Below, piece by piece: positions 27,001 to 36,913 of a DNA stretch of 64,000 nucleotides. Source of the DNA: Chromatiales bacterium. Its GTDB lineage: Bacteria; Pseudomonadota; Gammaproteobacteria; UBA6429; Thiohalophilaceae. The translations under genes were made by a program, and so were the position numbers. Each line of letters opens with the position of its first letter. Positions within the stretch are counted from its first letter, which is position 1. The notes below the pieces were generated by a model. That model was not told the DNA's origin, searched no databases, and worked only from the letters and a program-made list of their open reading frames with translations. The stretch covers positions 1-64,000 of the forward strand of contig JALTJZ010000015.1 of assembly GCA_027076325.1 (NCBI GenBank). The letters are read 5' to 3'.

Positions 27001-27872
27001 GTGTTTACGCTGGCGATGTTCAAGGCAATATGTGGGTCTTTGACTTAACTTGCAGTGGTCCAAGCTGTGGCACCAATGACTTTGATGTTGCCTATACGCA
27101 AGGCGCAATACCAAGACCATTATTTACAACACAGGATCCTTCAGGAAACCCGCAACCTATTATGGGAAAACCGATTCTGACTATAAATGCACGTGTGGAT
27201 ACAACCCCATCAAACCAGCCTAATGTTCTGGTGCTGTTTGGTACAGGCCAGTACCATGCAATCGGTGACAATAATGGCACCAGCAGCATTAATTCATTTT
27301 ATGGTATCTGGGATGCTGGCACAGGTGAGTTAACCGATGACCGTACCGGCACAACATTAGTTGGGCAAACTTTAACGACAACCACAACGGCCTATGGTGA
27401 GCTTAGACAAATTACATCCAATACCATTGACTGGACAACCCAATACGGATGGTATGTCGATCTGGCACCCCAAAATACAGCCGTAAATGAAGCAGAAGAA
27501 CGCGCGGTAGGTAACCCGACCATTCGAGGAGATGTGTTATTTTTTAATACCATCATACCAAATGCACAGGTATGTGGCTTTGGTGGCGCAGGCTGGCTTA
27601 TGTCTATCGATATCTACACCGGTGGCTCAACGACAACCACAGTTTTTGATGTTACACAAAATGGTATTGTTGATGCTGAAGATAATATCGGTGGTATAAA
27701 TGTAGGGCAAAGAATGGAAGGGCTTCCTGCGGATTCCAGCTTTATCAGTGACTATCAATACACTCAAAGCAGTGATAAGAGTATCTTTAAACGAAAAGTT
27801 CAACCTCAAGGTGAGAACACCCCGTCAGGTGGTTTAGGACGCTTATCATGGCAAGAAATCCGAGCCAATTAA
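24039..27872 (+). CDS. pilY1: Type IV pilus tip adhesin / assembly factor PilY1
   Basis: This 1277-residue exported protein has a signal peptide (residues 1-26, ending PAFA), an N-terminal von Willebrand A-like domain with a MIDAS-type DNSLS motif (~48), and a long middle region with a YWCQNNFAVVMTDGLPS strand. The C-terminal PilY1 beta-propeller (~690-1200) is recognisable by ALYSSANDGMLHAF, TVLLGGSRGGINKGIFALDV and the calcium loop DLDGDRILD. PilY1 sits at the pilus tip, promotes extension and adhesion, and can act in surface sensing. Its end overlaps the long reading of the pilE frame. Confidence 0.93.
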   Translation: MKHSSLLKKTVVSTALTLLITPAFAGPGTLTDSPLFINATAAANIMFLVDNSLSMNMIAEESDPTDSNKYNSAIIYKPTCNSPVASGQTVHIFIDSNQPRVRFDNAGTVYTADYALAESATNICFDSTTNYRAGLNANNASGTSPRYTNNVALYSGNYLNWYFKFNNTTPAWNSGQEIKPGTQTRKTIASSSMTTLLTALEASDVDLRVGLASFNPSSGNIGVQIFNEIRLLDSTQLNSMLNNLAIPVPGSNTSNLGDGYGTPLGTSLSQIGRYFMGETGTAGPMNGSLNSATLLGPNDTNGSWDGNVTIHPDATASPPRAEVDDDDLLGYPPSYDYSSPNRESPIQYWCQNNFAVVMTDGLPSVDRNNISSYLQDYDSDCDGVSPACANTTTGAPSTTPHFDMKGNSSSYIYLPNNQSPSDYFDDVAQALYEIDLRPDINDFNGDPVKNNIITYTIAFADQDALSNQLIADTGTQGGGEAISAADGQDLIKKFTEVTNKILATTSSAAAVTFNTNSLGSDTAVYQSLFSTSRWSGEINAFPIIINTSDPLLNGSVDFSCIPDAVPNCWSASTHIDNLAYNSTTNLFVDNRQIITLRKAVNTAPNPDVVTDYKGIAFTTPVDFTAPTSNEITTAMINDLCAGPDAPLVSSVACTSATTSAKDDSQEFIDRMVDYIRGDRTFEDISTTPVFRTRQTVLGDIINGAPVFIGPPDFGWNTAEDPSNKFGVTGNRYSDFKTLRANRTKALYSSANDGMLHAFRTETVGSAIRELAGDELFAYMPSFLFSSNAAEGYHYLANPNYVHKYYLDLTPTFTDVFTKGKDASQPDFTSLTADWRTVLLGGSRGGINKGIFALDVTDPALITESNAANMVLWEFTENDDVDLGYTYSQPTIALTNAVDSDGLNRWAAIFGNGYQNDSSAVTGGTSCTAQLFIVFLDGGLDGTWTLGTDPDTADYMKIDTQVGTTAAGDCNGLSTPALADLDGDRILDRVYAGDVQGNMWVFDLTCSGPSCGTNDFDVAYTQGAIPRPLFTTQDPSGNPQPIMGKPILTINARVDTTPSNQPNVLVLFGTGQYHAIGDNNGTSSINSFYGIWDAGTGELTDDRTGTTLVGQTLTTTTTAYGELRQITSNTIDWTTQYGWYVDLAPQNTAVNEAEERAVGNPTIRGDVLFFNTIIPNAQVCGFGGAGWLMSIDIYTGGSTTTTVFDVTQNGIVDAEDNIGGINVGQRMEGLPADSSFISDYQYTQSSDKSIFKRKVQPQGENTPSGGLGRLSWQEIRAN

Positions 27873-27895
27873 TAACACAAGAGGTTATAAGCGGA

Positions 27896-28531
27896 ATGAA
27901 GCAACAATCAGGCTTTAGCTTAATTGAACTCATGATCGTGCTAGCAATAATCGCGATCATTGTTGGTGTCGGTTGGCCAATGTACGCTGAGCAAAGTCGG
28001 GCTAATAACCGTACCGATGCAATAATCGCAACCAATGCTGTTGCCCTGGCTTTAACACAATTTGAACTAGACAATGTAAATGGTTTTGTCTGGGACGAAC
28101 CACCCGGTGCCGTCACAGCAGCCAATGCACATAACCGTTACCTTCCTCTGGTCGCGGTAGGCCCTGCCAGTGATGGGGGCGCTGATGATGTTAGATGCAC
28201 CCAACGCCGCGGCTTTCGCTGGGTGGCTGCAAATAATCGCTATGAATCCTGTCGTGGGCTTTATTCTATTGCCGTTGCCATTACCCCGGATCCGGATGAT
28301 CCTGCCCGTGGTATTGCTTTTACAATAACAACCACAGCCATTGGCGATCGCCCGCAACGCCTGGATCTGGAATGTAACTCGTTTACCCTTACGAGCAACG
28401 GTGTAAAAGGCCATATCGCCATCGCCCACCCCGACCGGGCTCCCGAAGCAAGCGACCCACTTGTTTTGCAACCGGATCCAACCTCCGAAGGCGAGAATCA
28501 TTCAACCAGACGCTGCTGGGGTAGCAGTTAA
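27896..28531 (+). CDS. pilE: PilE-type pilin
   Basis: I place the start at the ATG at 27896 (MKQQSG then FSLIELMIVLAIIAIIVGVG), which gives a six-residue leader, canonical Gly at -1 and Glu at +5. The open frame begins earlier, inside pilY1. The product is 211 residues, with a WPMYAEQSRANNRTDA helix and Cys residues in RCTQRR, ESCRGL and NSFTL-adjacent ECN. PilE-type genes at the end of a fimT-pilV-pilW-pilX-pilY1 operon encode a minor pilin, not the major subunit. It is longer than typical (~140), with an extended C-terminal region. Confidence 0.87.
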   Translation: MKQQSGFSLIELMIVLAIIAIIVGVGWPMYAEQSRANNRTDAIIATNAVALALTQFELDNVNGFVWDEPPGAVTAANAHNRYLPLVAVGPASDGGADDVRCTQRRGFRWVAANNRYESCRGLYSIAVAITPDPDDPARGIAFTITTTAIGDRPQRLDLECNSFTLTSNGVKGHIAIAHPDRAPEASDPLVLQPDPTSEGENHSTRRCWGSS

Positions 28532-28575
28532 TGGTCAGGCCTTTGCACAATACTAAACCTGTACGGAGAAATTGT

Positions 28576-28878
28576 ATGAAAAAACTTTTTACTGCCCTGT
28601 TTCTACTCTTTGCTTTTAGCCTGCCGCAATTAAGTTACGCCAACAGTTGCAGCTTAATAAAAGCAGTATATGAGAGCGGAAAATATGAACGCGCCTTTAA
28701 ACTGGCAAAAACCCACGCTACGTATAATAATACCTGCGCTGAATATTATTTAGGGCTTATGTATATAGCCGGGCAAGGTGTAAAAACGAATTCTGAAAAG
28801 GGCTATGCATATCTAGAAAGTGCAGCGAAAAAAGGCTATCAGCCAGCGATTGATTTTTTTAAAAACATGCCCTTTTAG
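28576..28878 (+). CDS. Small exported Sel1-repeat protein
   Basis: This 100-residue protein is read from the ATG at 28576, with CGGAGAAATTGT before it as ribosome-binding site. A signal peptide (MKKLFTALFLLF... ending SYA) is followed by about one and a half Sel1/TPR-like units: YYLGLMYIAGQGVKTNSEKG and YLESAAKKGYQPAIDF. Sel1 repeats mediate protein contacts, often in the periplasm. Two Cys residues (NSCSL, NTCAE) could form a disulfide. It follows pilE with a 44-base gap and may be the last gene of that operon; a pilus role is possible but unproven. Confidence 0.75.
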   Translation: MKKLFTALFLLFAFSLPQLSYANSCSLIKAVYESGKYERAFKLAKTHATYNNTCAEYYLGLMYIAGQGVKTNSEKGYAYLESAAKKGYQPAIDFFKNMPF

Positions 28879-28996
28879 CTTTAGCTGCGAATAAAACGTG
28901 ACAGGTTAGCACAGCAATCTTGTTAAACTGCAGGAGCATTATAGCTTAAGCACCTTATGCAAACCTGATGTGAGTTAAGCGCTATAGCTGACTGAA

Positions 28997-29935
28997 TTAC
29001 TTCAACTCTTTGGGCAAAGAAAAAACAACCGTTTCTTTCACGCCCTGATTCTGGATAATATCAGCATCCGCAACGCCCCACTGTTTCAAACGTTGCAGCA
29101 CTTTTTCAACCAATACTTCAGGTGCAGAGGCACCTGCGGTTAGTCCTATTTTTTCCTTGTCCTGTAACCAGCTTTTATCTATTTCCATTTCATTATCAAT
29201 TAAATAGGCAGGGATGTTTAAACGGTCGGCCACTTCGCGCAACCGATTTGAATTGGAACTATTGGGTGAACCAACCACCAATAAAATATCACAGGCAGCA
29301 ACCAGTTCTTTTACTGCATCCTGCCTGTTTTGTGTTGCATAACAAATATCATCTTTCTTTGGGCCCTGAATTTTCGGGAAACGCTGCTTTAATGCATTAA
29401 TAACGTCAGCAGTATCATCCATCGACAAGGTTGTTTGTGTAAAATAAGCCAGTTTATCGGGATTCTTTATATCGAGTTGTTCAACATCATTCACTGTTTC
29501 AATTAAATATATTTTTCCACCCTGACGCTCATCAAACTGCCCCATCGTTCCTTCCACTTCGGGGTGCCCGTGGTGCCCAATTAAAATACATTCCTGTCCC
29601 GTTTCACTAAAGCGAGACACTTCCATATGTACCTTGGTAACCAGAGGGCAAGTGGCATCAAATACTTTAAAGCCACGCTGCTTTGCTTCCTGGCGCACCG
29701 CCTGTGACACGCCATGCGCACTAAAAATAAGTGTTGCCCCTTCAGGGACATCACTCAGGTCTTCAATAAAAATTGCGCCATTATCACGTAAACAGTCAAC
29801 CACATATTTGTTATGCACTACTTCATGACGTACATAGATAGGTGCGCCGAATAAATCCAGTGCACGTTCAACAATTTCAATGGCACGGTCAACGCCGGCA
29901 CAAAAACCACGTGGATTAGCTAATAAAACCTGCAT
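28997..29935 (-). CDS. ispH: 4-hydroxy-3-methylbut-2-enyl diphosphate reductase IspH
   Basis: IspH is the [4Fe-4S] enzyme of the last step of the MEP isoprenoid pathway, giving IPP and DMAPP. All three cluster cysteines are visible: [13 protein letters not shown] at the N terminus, [11 protein letters not shown] (~95) and [11 protein letters not shown] (~197). The substrate-binding motifs [13 protein letters not shown] and [11 protein letters not shown] are also present. The length (312) is standard. It is the last gene of the ileS-lspA-fkpB-ispH series and overlaps the fkpB stop by one base. Confidence 0.96.
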   Translation of the reverse strand: MQVLLANPRGFCAGVDRAIEIVERALDLFGAPIYVRHEVVHNKYVVDCLRDNGAIFIEDLSDVPEGATLIFSAHGVSQAVRQEAKQRGFKVFDATCPLVTKVHMEVSRFSETGQECILIGHHGHPEVEGTMGQFDERQGGKIYLIETVNDVEQLDIKNPDKLAYFTQTTLSMDDTADVINALKQRFPKIQGPKKDDICYATQNRQDAVKELVAACDILLVVGSPNSSNSNRLREVADRLNIPAYLIDNEMEIDKSWLQDKEKIGLTAGASAPEVLVEKVLQRLKQWGVADADIIQNQGVKETVVFSLPKELK

Positions 29936-30468
29936 TAATGTTGCTCGTCTTTGTTTGGAGTCTTTTCACCTATATCAGCCTGAATAAAATCACCATTTTT
30001 AATTGCTTCCAACTGTGCCTGACTGGCTTTGATTTTTAGAATTTCGACTTCAAACGTCACCACAAAACCGGCGCAGGGGTGATTAAAGTCTACTTTTACT
30101 TCTTTTTCTGTAATTTCTTTTATGGTGCCCGGCACGGTATCACCAGATGGTGTTTCAAACTCAATGATAACACCCTCTTCCAGTTTAAAGGACGAATCAA
30201 ATTCTTCACGCGGCATCATATGGATATTGTCTTCATCAGGAAAACCAAACGCATCGACTGGCTCAAGAGACAAACACTGTTTGTCACCCTCTTTTAAACC
30301 ATAAAGCATCATTTCCAGACCTTCGATTAAGGTACCGTCGCCCATTGTGAAGGTCATCGGTGCATTTTCATCGGTACAATCAGCTACCGTGCCGTCTGGC
30401 AGGCTTAAAGTAAAGTTCATGGTTACTTCGCTGCCGGGGCAAATAGTAATGGTGCTTATTTCTGTCAT
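29935..30468 (-). CDS. fkpB: FKBP-type peptidyl-prolyl isomerase (FkpB/SlpA type)
   Basis: This 177-residue FKBP with an inserted flap domain is of the SlyD/SlpA group. The FKBP halves are [20 protein letters not shown] with [20 protein letters not shown] and, after the inserted domain, [19 protein letters not shown]. It lacks the His-rich metal tail of SlyD, and its place between lspA and ispH fits FkpB (SlpA) of E. coli. It catalyses prolyl cis-trans isomerisation and acts as a folding chaperone, likely cytoplasmic as no leader is present. Confidence 0.9.
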   Translation of the reverse strand: MTEISTITICPGSEVTMNFTLSLPDGTVADCTDENAPMTFTMGDGTLIEGLEMMLYGLKEGDKQCLSLEPVDAFGFPDEDNIHMMPREEFDSSFKLEEGVIIEFETPSGDTVPGTIKEITEKEVKVDFNHPCAGFVVTFEVEILKIKASQAQLEAIKNGDFIQADIGEKTPNKDEQH

Positions 30469-30496
30469 TTTAATACTCTTTCATATAATCATTCAT

Positions 30497-30593
30497 GTCA
30501 TTGCGAGCCTTTAACCGCGAGTAACACGCGGCAATCCTGTTAAGTTTTTTATCGCCGTTACACCACAAGATTGCCACACTATCGCTCGCAATA
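30497..30593. repeat. TCATTGCGAG-type palindromic repeat between fkpB and lspA
   Basis: An imperfect long palindrome: GTCATTGCGAG at the left pairs with GCTCGCAATAG at the right, and ACACGCGGCAATC with AGATTGCCACA. The centre differs from the copy at 34.0 kb. It lies between two genes of a housekeeping operon and can form a large hairpin in the mRNA. The right edge ends exactly at the lspA stop region. It belongs to the same family as the core of the two mobile repeats at 12.0 and 17.0 kb. Confidence 0.75.
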
Positions 30594-30594
30594 G

Positions 30595-31101
30595 CTACCT
30601 ATTGCCTTTATTTTTTTTAAACAAGTTCGGGAAAATTGTATCCACAATTAATATCACTACACCAACTGTAATCGCAGAGTCTGCAATATTAAAAGCGGGC
30701 CAGTGATACGCGTTATAATAAATATCAATAAAATCGACAACATACCCTAAACGAACACGATCAATTAAATTCCCGATTGCACCGCCCAGGATAAATGAAA
30801 ACGCCAATGCCTGAAATTTTTCTTCGGGTTTTAAACTTCTAATCCAGAAAACCAGTACAATACTTACAATTAAAGAAATAGCCGTAAAAAACCAACGCTG
30901 CCAACCACCCACATCGCTTAAAAAACTGAAAGCCGCGCCTTCATTATGCATTAAGGTGAAATTAAACATTGGCATAACAGCAATCGCTTCATACATTTTT
31001 AATTCTGCACTCGCAACATACTTGGTAATTTGATCAGCGATAACAATAACCGCTGCAATAGTCATCCATTTACGCAAAACTTCGCTCCTCACCTGTTCCA
31101 T
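30595..31101 (-). CDS. lspA: Signal peptidase II (prolipoprotein) LspA
   Basis: LspA cleaves signal peptides of lipid-modified prolipoproteins in the inner membrane. The 168-residue product has four membrane helices. Both catalytic aspartates lie in conserved contexts: [20 protein letters not shown] (~108-127) and [11 protein letters not shown] (~136-146). The N-terminal ADQITKY motif (~22) is also present. The ATG at 31101 overlaps the end of ileS by 32 bases; a second ATG at 31065 is possible but would remove part of the first helix. Many predicted lipoproteins at 53-64 kb depend on this enzyme. Confidence 0.94.
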   Translation of the reverse strand: MEQVRSEVLRKWMTIAAVIVIADQITKYVASAELKMYEAIAVMPMFNFTLMHNEGAAFSFLSDVGGWQRWFFTAISLIVSIVLVFWIRSLKPEEKFQALAFSFILGGAIGNLIDRVRLGYVVDFIDIYYNAYHWPAFNIADSAITVGVVILIVDTIFPNLFKKNKGNR

Positions 31102-33967
31102 CTACATTTTCAATACAGCGGCCACATAACTCAGGATGTGAGCTGTTACTACCCACATCCTCACGCAAATGCCAGCAACGAGTACATTTACCATGTTCTG
31201 CTTTCGTTACCACAACCCATATATCATCATTGCTTGACAGGGTTGAATGAACAGCTGTCGCAGGTGGCTTACCAACCACAAGTTCAATCGAAGCATAAGA
31301 GGTAATAAGGACAAAACGCAGTTCATCGTTTAATGTTGTCAGTACATCATAAATCTCACGGCCGCAATAAATAGTTACTTTTGATTCCAGCCCTGAACCA
31401 ATCACACTATCTGCACGTAAACGCTCCAGTTCTTTATAAACTGCATCACGTACTTCTGATATTTTTTCCCATTGTGTTAATGCACTATCGGCTGTTTTTT
31501 TATCAGCGTAACATTCTATCAGGTTGTACCATGTATTTAAAAAAACCGAGGCTTCCCGTTTAGTGCTATTCCCTTCACTGTCTGTTTTACCGGATGGCAA
31601 GGCTTGCCAGACATCTTCTGCGGTAAAACTTAAAATGGGTGCTATCCACAATACCAAAGCTTCACTAATGTAATACATTGCCGTTTGTGATGAGCGCCGC
31701 CCTACACTATTCGCTGGCATGGTGTATTGACGGTCTTTGGTAATATCCAGATAAAAACTGCCTAGCTCAATCGCACAAAAGTTATGAATCATTTGATAAA
31801 TACTATGAAAATCATATTCTTCATATGCTGTTTGAATACGTTGTTGTAAACGTGCAGTTTTTTCTATTGCCCACTTATCCAGTTCAAGCAAGTTATCAAC
31901 TGCTACGCAATCTTTAGCTGGATCAAAATCATTGATATTAGATAACAAATAGCGTGCTGTGTTCCGAATACGTCGATAAGCATCCGATGAACGTTTTAGA
32001 ATTTCATCTGAAACCGTCATTTCTGCTGTGTAATCGGTTGCCGCGATCCACAGACGTATAATATCTGCACCAAGATTTTTAATTACCTTCTGCGGTGCAA
32101 CCACATTGCCTTTGGACTTTGACATTTTCTGGCCTTTTGCATCCACTGCAAAACCGTGCGTTAAGACCGACTTATAAGGTGCAACCCCCTGCATTGCCAC
32201 CGACGTTAATAAAGACGACTGGAACCAGCCACGATGTTGATCGGAACCTTCCAGATAAAGATCGGCAACCGGGTAGTCTTTAACACCAACCATTTGATTC
32301 ATCACAGAATAATGTGTTACACCAGAATCAAACCAGACATCGAGTGTATCAGTTACTTTAAGATAATCACTGGCATCATCTACCAGTAAATCTTCAGGTT
32401 CTAAATCAAACCAGGCATCAATCCCCTGCTGTTCAATTTTTTGTGCAACCTGCTCTACCAGTTCAACACTATTTGGGTGTAACTTTGATGTTTCTTTATG
32501 AATAAATAATGTGATCGGCACACCCCAGGTACGCTGACGTGACACGCACCAGTCTGGTCGGCTCTCAACCATTTTTTCAATTCGTGCTTGCCCCCAGCCC
32601 GGCATCCATTTGGTTTCTTTGATGGCAGCCATGGCTTTGTCACGTAAACCATTTTTATCCATGCTAATAAACCATTGGGGTGTGGCACGGAAAATGATCG
32701 GCGTTTTATGTCGCCAGCAATGCGGATAGCTGTGTTGTAAAGCTTCGTCATGTACCAGTTTGCTATTTGTTTTTAAGGTTTCAATCACACTCGAATTGGC
32801 TTTAAAAACATGTTGGCCTTCAAATAACGGTGTCCCTTTTACAAACGTACCATCAGCACCCACTGGATTATCCGTTTTTAAATGGTAGCGCTGGCCAACC
32901 ACATAATCATCCTGGCCATGCCCTGGTGCGGTGTGCACGCAACCGGTACCGGCTTCTAAGGTAACATGGTCACCAAGAATAATCGGCACTTCACGATCAT
33001 AAAAAGGATGCGCCAGTTTTAAGCCTTCTAAATCTTCACCGTTACATTTACCGACTACTTTATAATTGCTCACACCATAGCGCTGCATAATATCTTCAAC
33101 CATGTCGGAAGCTAACAGTAAACACTCCGGCACATGGTCGGTAATGCTATCTACCATCACAATGCTATATTCATAATTCGGGTTGACTGCAACGGCCTGA
33201 TTGGCAGGCAGCGTCCACGGCGTCGTTGTCCAGATAACAACCGAAGTGAGCTTACCTTTTAGTAAATCCTTATCTAAATCCGTGCAACGAATTTTTAATG
33301 CTTCATCATCCAGCACTTCAAAACGTACATCTATTGCCGGGGATTTTTTATCTTCATATTCCACCTCTGCTTCAGCTAAGGCGGAACCACAATCCACACA
33401 CCAGTGCACTGGCTTGGAGCCTTTATGCAAATGCCCTGCTTCAATGATTTTGCCTAAGCTCCTGACAATATCGGCTTCGGTTTTAAAGTTCATTGTCAGG
33501 TAAGGATTATCCCAGTCGCCTAACACACCTAAACGCTTAAAATCTTCACGTTGGCCATCCACCTGCTTAAGTGCATATTCACGACAGGCTTTACGGAATT
33601 CTGCTGGTGTGACCTTAACACCGGCCTTGCCGACTTTTTTCTCGACCATTAATTCAATGGGCAAGCCATGACAATCCCAGCCCGGTGTATAGGGTGCGTC
33701 AAAACCATTGAGTGTTTTTGATTTAATAATAATGTCTTTTAACACTTTATTAACTGCATGGCCGATATGAATATTACCGTTGGCATAAGGTGGGCCGTCA
33801 TGCAAATAAAATTTAGGGCGGTCTTGCTGCTCCGACAATTTACGTAACTGTGCATACAAATCCATGTCGTACCATTGCTTTAAAAAAGCCGGCTCACGGT
33901 TTGCCAGATTTCCCCGCATAGGGAAATCTGTTTTGGGTAAGTTTAATGTATCTTTATAGTCTGCCAC
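31070..33967 (-). CDS. ileS: Isoleucyl-tRNA synthetase IleS
   Basis: This 965-residue class I synthetase charges tRNA-Ile. The HIGH motif appears in [20 protein letters not shown] (~59-78), the editing domain contains [14 protein letters not shown] and [10 protein letters not shown], and the KMSKS loop in [16 protein letters not shown]-terminal zinc finger (CTRCWHLRE ... CGRC) is complete, as in the bacterial eukaryote-unlike type. The start is a GTG at 33967. It lies between lspA (32-base overlap) and ribF, separated from ribF by ~160 bases holding a palindromic repeat. Confidence 0.96.
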   Translation of the reverse strand: MADYKDTLNLPKTDFPMRGNLANREPAFLKQWYDMDLYAQLRKLSEQQDRPKFYLHDGPPYANGNIHIGHAVNKVLKDIIIKSKTLNGFDAPYTPGWDCHGLPIELMVEKKVGKAGVKVTPAEFRKACREYALKQVDGQREDFKRLGVLGDWDNPYLTMNFKTEADIVRSLGKIIEAGHLHKGSKPVHWCVDCGSALAEAEVEYEDKKSPAIDVRFEVLDDEALKIRCTDLDKDLLKGKLTSVVIWTTTPWTLPANQAVAVNPNYEYSIVMVDSITDHVPECLLLASDMVEDIMQRYGVSNYKVVGKCNGEDLEGLKLAHPFYDREVPIILGDHVTLEAGTGCVHTAPGHGQDDYVVGQRYHLKTDNPVGADGTFVKGTPLFEGQHVFKANSSVIETLKTNSKLVHDEALQHSYPHCWRHKTPIIFRATPQWFISMDKNGLRDKAMAAIKETKWMPGWGQARIEKMVESRPDWCVSRQRTWGVPITLFIHKETSKLHPNSVELVEQVAQKIEQQGIDAWFDLEPEDLLVDDASDYLKVTDTLDVWFDSGVTHYSVMNQMVGVKDYPVADLYLEGSDQHRGWFQSSLLTSVAMQGVAPYKSVLTHGFAVDAKGQKMSKSKGNVVAPQKVIKNLGADIIRLWIAATDYTAEMTVSDEILKRSSDAYRRIRNTARYLLSNINDFDPAKDCVAVDNLLELDKWAIEKTARLQQRIQTAYEEYDFHSIYQMIHNFCAIELGSFYLDITKDRQYTMPANSVGRRSSQTAMYYISEALVLWIAPILSFTAEDVWQALPSGKTDSEGNSTKREASVFLNTWYNLIECYADKKTADSALTQWEKISEVRDAVYKELERLRADSVIGSGLESKVTIYCGREIYDVLTTLNDELRFVLITSYASIELVVGKPPATAVHSTLSSNDDIWVVVTKAEHGKCTRCWHLREDVGSNSSHPELCGRCIENVDGTGEERSFA

Positions 33968-34032
33968 GGTGTTTGTTTACCTTGTAAAATTTATATCCAG
34001 TTAACGGCCAACATTCTAAATTAGAAAGTGGT

Positions 34033-34115
34033 TGTCGTTGCGAGCGATAGCGCGGCAACCTTGTAAGGTTATACCAATTTTCTTGCAGATTGCCGCGCTA
34101 TCGCTCGCAATGACA
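34033..34115. repeat. TCATTGCGAG-type palindromic repeat between ribF and ileS
   Basis: A long, nearly perfect palindrome: TTGTCGTTGCGAGCGATAGC at the left matches the inverse GCTATCGCTCGCAATGACAA at the right, with inner arms GCGGCAAC and GATTGCCGC and a ~28-base centre. It is the best preserved member of this family in the window. It would form a strong stem in the ribF-ileS transcript, or may be an independent transcription stop. No coding capacity. Confidence 0.8.
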
Positions 34116-34130
34116 ATCTGTTATTAAATT

Positions 34131-35072
34131 TTATTTATGCCTGAAAAACTGTTTCGCCTGTTCAACATCCAGTGCTATTTGTTCTTTCAATGCATCTAAC
34201 GAATCAAAGGGCAATTCATCCCTTAATTTTTTTAAAAAGTTCACTTCAAGCTGTTCGCCATAAATAGACTCATTAAAATCAAATAAAAATACTTCTAAAA
34301 TAACTTTTTTACCATTAACAGCCGGCCGAGTGCCAATGCTGGCAACACCTTCAACGGGCTGCTCTTTTAAGCCAGCAACGGTAACAACATAAATGCCATG
34401 CAAAGGTGTTACCTTCCGATGAATATGAATATTCGCTGTAGGGAACCCAAGTTCCCGCCCCAGCTTTTCACCGTGCGCCACACGGCCGGTCATTTTGTAA
34501 TGATGACCGAGTAATTTCTCTGCCTCTTTAAACTGCCCGGCTTCCAGTGCTGCCCGAACTCGGGTGCTGCTTACCCGTCCCGAACCCGAAGCGGTGTCAA
34601 CATCAAAGGTTGGCATATTAACGACTTCAAAGCGGTGTTGCTTACCTGCTTCAACCAGGCGTGCAAAAGTGCCTTCACGACCTTTGCCAAAATGAAAGTC
34701 ATCCCCAACAACAAGGTAACGCACGCCCAGCCCCTTTACTAATACCCGCTCAATAAATTCCTGGTAGGGCATATTGGCCAGTGCCTTGTTAAAGCGTAAC
34801 GATAAAATTCGCTCCACTTTGTTACGTTGTAAAGCGGACACTTTATCTCGTAACCGCATCAATCGTGCTGGTGCGGCATCACCGGCAAAATATTCCAGAG
34901 GCTGAGGCTCAAAGGTGATAACCGTACTCGGGCAAGCAAACTGTTTGGCTTTGTCTGCCAGTTGTTCCAGTACATGACGATGCCCCAGATGCACACCGTC
35001 AAAGTTACCAATGGTTGCGACACAGCCATGATGCTGCGGGCGTAAATTATGAAGTCCACGGATCAATTCCAC
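34131..35072 (-). CDS. ribF: Bifunctional riboflavin kinase / FAD synthetase RibF
   Basis: RibF makes FMN and FAD from riboflavin. The 313-residue protein has the nucleotidyltransferase half with TIGNFDGVHLGHRHVL (~20-35) and VGDDFHFGKGREG (~120), and the flavokinase half with GRVAHGEKLGRELGFPTANI (~193-212), HGIYVV and SIGTRPAVNG. The start is a GTG at 35072; no in-frame ATG fits better. It sits in the conserved murJ-ribF-ileS-lspA order. Its FAD is the donor used by the ApbE flavin transferase encoded at 52 kb. Confidence 0.95.
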   Translation of the reverse strand: MELIRGLHNLRPQHHGCVATIGNFDGVHLGHRHVLEQLADKAKQFACPSTVITFEPQPLEYFAGDAAPARLMRLRDKVSALQRNKVERILSLRFNKALANMPYQEFIERVLVKGLGVRYLVVGDDFHFGKGREGTFARLVEAGKQHRFEVVNMPTFDVDTASGSGRVSSTRVRAALEAGQFKEAEKLLGHHYKMTGRVAHGEKLGRELGFPTANIHIHRKVTPLHGIYVVTVAGLKEQPVEGVASIGTRPAVNGKKVILEVFLFDFNESIYGEQLEVNFLKKLRDELPFDSLDALKEQIALDVEQAKQFFRHK

Positions 35073-35120
35073 ATTTACGTCCTACTGCTTAATCTGCTCT
35101 GTATTATGCTCTGCTCCATA

Positions 35121-36698
35121 TTATATCAAGCTATCACCTGAATTTTCAGCAGGTCGGCGCAAATCTTTTACTCGAATGCCTAAAATAAATAACACCACAA
35201 AATAGCTAGCTGCACCGGTGAGCACCAGCAACGACAAATTAAAAATCTGGCGGCTCAAATTCAATTCATACCACGGTGCAATATTGCCCAAATACGTCAG
35301 CAAGACACCCACCATAACCAGGCAAGCCAGACTCAACTGTACACCAAACCGTAACCAGCCTTTATTGGGCTGGTGGACTTTCTTACGCCGCAAACCTCGC
35401 CATAATAACCCGGCATTAATTACCCCCGAAACCGCCGTTGCCATCGCCAAACCGGCATGCAAACCATCGACGGCCAGCAGGTATAAACCCACCACAAAAA
35501 CAACGTTTAACACCATATTACTGGCCATCGCAATCAAACCAATTTTCATCGGTGTTTTTGTGTCCTGACGGGCAAAATACCCCGGAGCAAGTACCTTCAC
35601 CAGCATGTGTGCCAGTAAACCAAAAGAATACGCCTGCAATGCAAAAACCGACATATCAATCGACTCAATCGAATACGCGCCATGCTGCAAAAAGGTCGCC
35701 AATAAAGGTTTGGCCAGAATAAAAAGTGCGACCGCAGCAGGCAGGCCAACTATAAATACCCAACGCATTGCAAAGTCCAGCATATGCGAAAAACCTTCGG
35801 GATCTTTGGCTGCGTGTTTTCCGGATAAGCTCGGCAAAATTACCGTTGCCAGGGCAATACCAAACACACCTAAGGGAAATTCCAGCATTCGGTCGGCGTA
35901 ATACAGCCAGGTGATGCTGCCCGTAACCAGAAAAGAGGCCACGAAAATATCAAATAGCAGGTTAATTTGCATGGCAGACGAGCCAATAATGCCCGGTGTC
36001 ATTAATTTCATTACCCGCCGCACCCCGGAATGCCGCCAGCCCCAGCGCGGCCAGCGTAAAAACCCCAGCTTATACAAAAACGGCAACTGAAAACCTAGTT
36101 GTAAAATACCAGCAAAAAATACCCCCCAGGCCAACGCTTTTACCGGCACATCAAGATAAGGAGCCAACCAGATTGCGGCACCAATCAGACTTAAATTTAA
36201 CAAAATTGGGGTAAACGCCGGCACCGCAAATTTACCATAACTATTTAAAACGCCGGATGAAAGGGCGGTTAAGGAAATAAAAATAATATAGGGAAAGGTT
36301 AGCCGAAACATGTCGGTGGTCAGCGCAACTTTATCGGGCTGATCAATATAGCCCCAGGCAATGGCCATTACCACAATCGGCGCGGCTATCAGACAAACAA
36401 TGGATAAAAGTAGTAAAATGCCCCCCAGCGTGCCTGCCGTGTGCTGCACCAGATCCGCCACGTCTGATTTGTCCCGCTGAACCTTATATTCGGTTAATAC
36501 CGGCACAAAAGCCTGTGAAAAGGCACCTTCACCAAATAATCGGCGCAAAAAATTAGGGAGTTTAAATGCGATAAAAAAAGCATCGGTTGCTTTACCTGCA
36601 CCAAAGTAATGTGCCATCACGATATCTCGCGCCAGACCGGAAATCCGCGATAACAGGGTGAAAGCACTGACCACAAGGGTTGATTTAAACAGGCTCAT
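35121..36698 (-). CDS. murJ: Lipid II flippase MurJ
   Basis: This 525-residue MATE/MVF-family membrane protein translocates lipid II across the inner membrane for peptidoglycan synthesis. About 14 hydrophobic helices are visible. Typical blocks are SRISGLARDIVMAHYFGAG near the N terminus, FFIAFKLPNFLRRLFGEGAF (residues ~43-62) with conserved Arg residues, FSQAFVPVLTEY and a central YYADRMLEFPLGVFGIALAT. The length is normal. It is the first gene of the murJ-ribF-ileS-lspA-fkpB-ispH run and is divergent from rpsT across ~215 bases. Confidence 0.96.
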   Translation of the reverse strand: MSLFKSTLVVSAFTLLSRISGLARDIVMAHYFGAGKATDAFFIAFKLPNFLRRLFGEGAFSQAFVPVLTEYKVQRDKSDVADLVQHTAGTLGGILLLLSIVCLIAAPIVVMAIAWGYIDQPDKVALTTDMFRLTFPYIIFISLTALSSGVLNSYGKFAVPAFTPILLNLSLIGAAIWLAPYLDVPVKALAWGVFFAGILQLGFQLPFLYKLGFLRWPRWGWRHSGVRRVMKLMTPGIIGSSAMQINLLFDIFVASFLVTGSITWLYYADRMLEFPLGVFGIALATVILPSLSGKHAAKDPEGFSHMLDFAMRWVFIVGLPAAVALFILAKPLLATFLQHGAYSIESIDMSVFALQAYSFGLLAHMLVKVLAPGYFARQDTKTPMKIGLIAMASNMVLNVVFVVGLYLLAVDGLHAGLAMATAVSGVINAGLLWRGLRRKKVHQPNKGWLRFGVQLSLACLVMVGVLLTYLGNIAPWYELNLSRQIFNLSLLVLTGAASYFVVLFILGIRVKDLRRPAENSGDSLI

Positions 36699-36842
36699 AT
36701 AGTTTATAAATTATTGATAATATTAGGTTATTTTGTTTAAGGCCATAATACACGTAAGTTATTGCAAATAAACAGGTTTTTCGGATGCCATCATACCTTA
36801 TAATATATTGACTATATACACTAACAAAACGGCTTAAATTTA

Positions 36843-36872
36843 TTGACAAATCAGCCCAAAAGCCCCATTATA
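36843..36872 (+). promoter_or_regulatory. Sigma-70-type promoter for rpsT
   Basis: TTGACA at 36843-36848 is followed after 18 bases by ATTATA (36867-36872). It lies ~40 bases upstream of the TTG start of rpsT and has a GC-rich stretch (CGCGG) directly after the -10, like the discriminator of stringently controlled ribosomal protein promoters. Confidence 0.65.
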
Positions 36873-36913
36873 CGCGGCTTTCTTGGTTAGACAGTTTATT
36901 TAGGAGAGCCACT

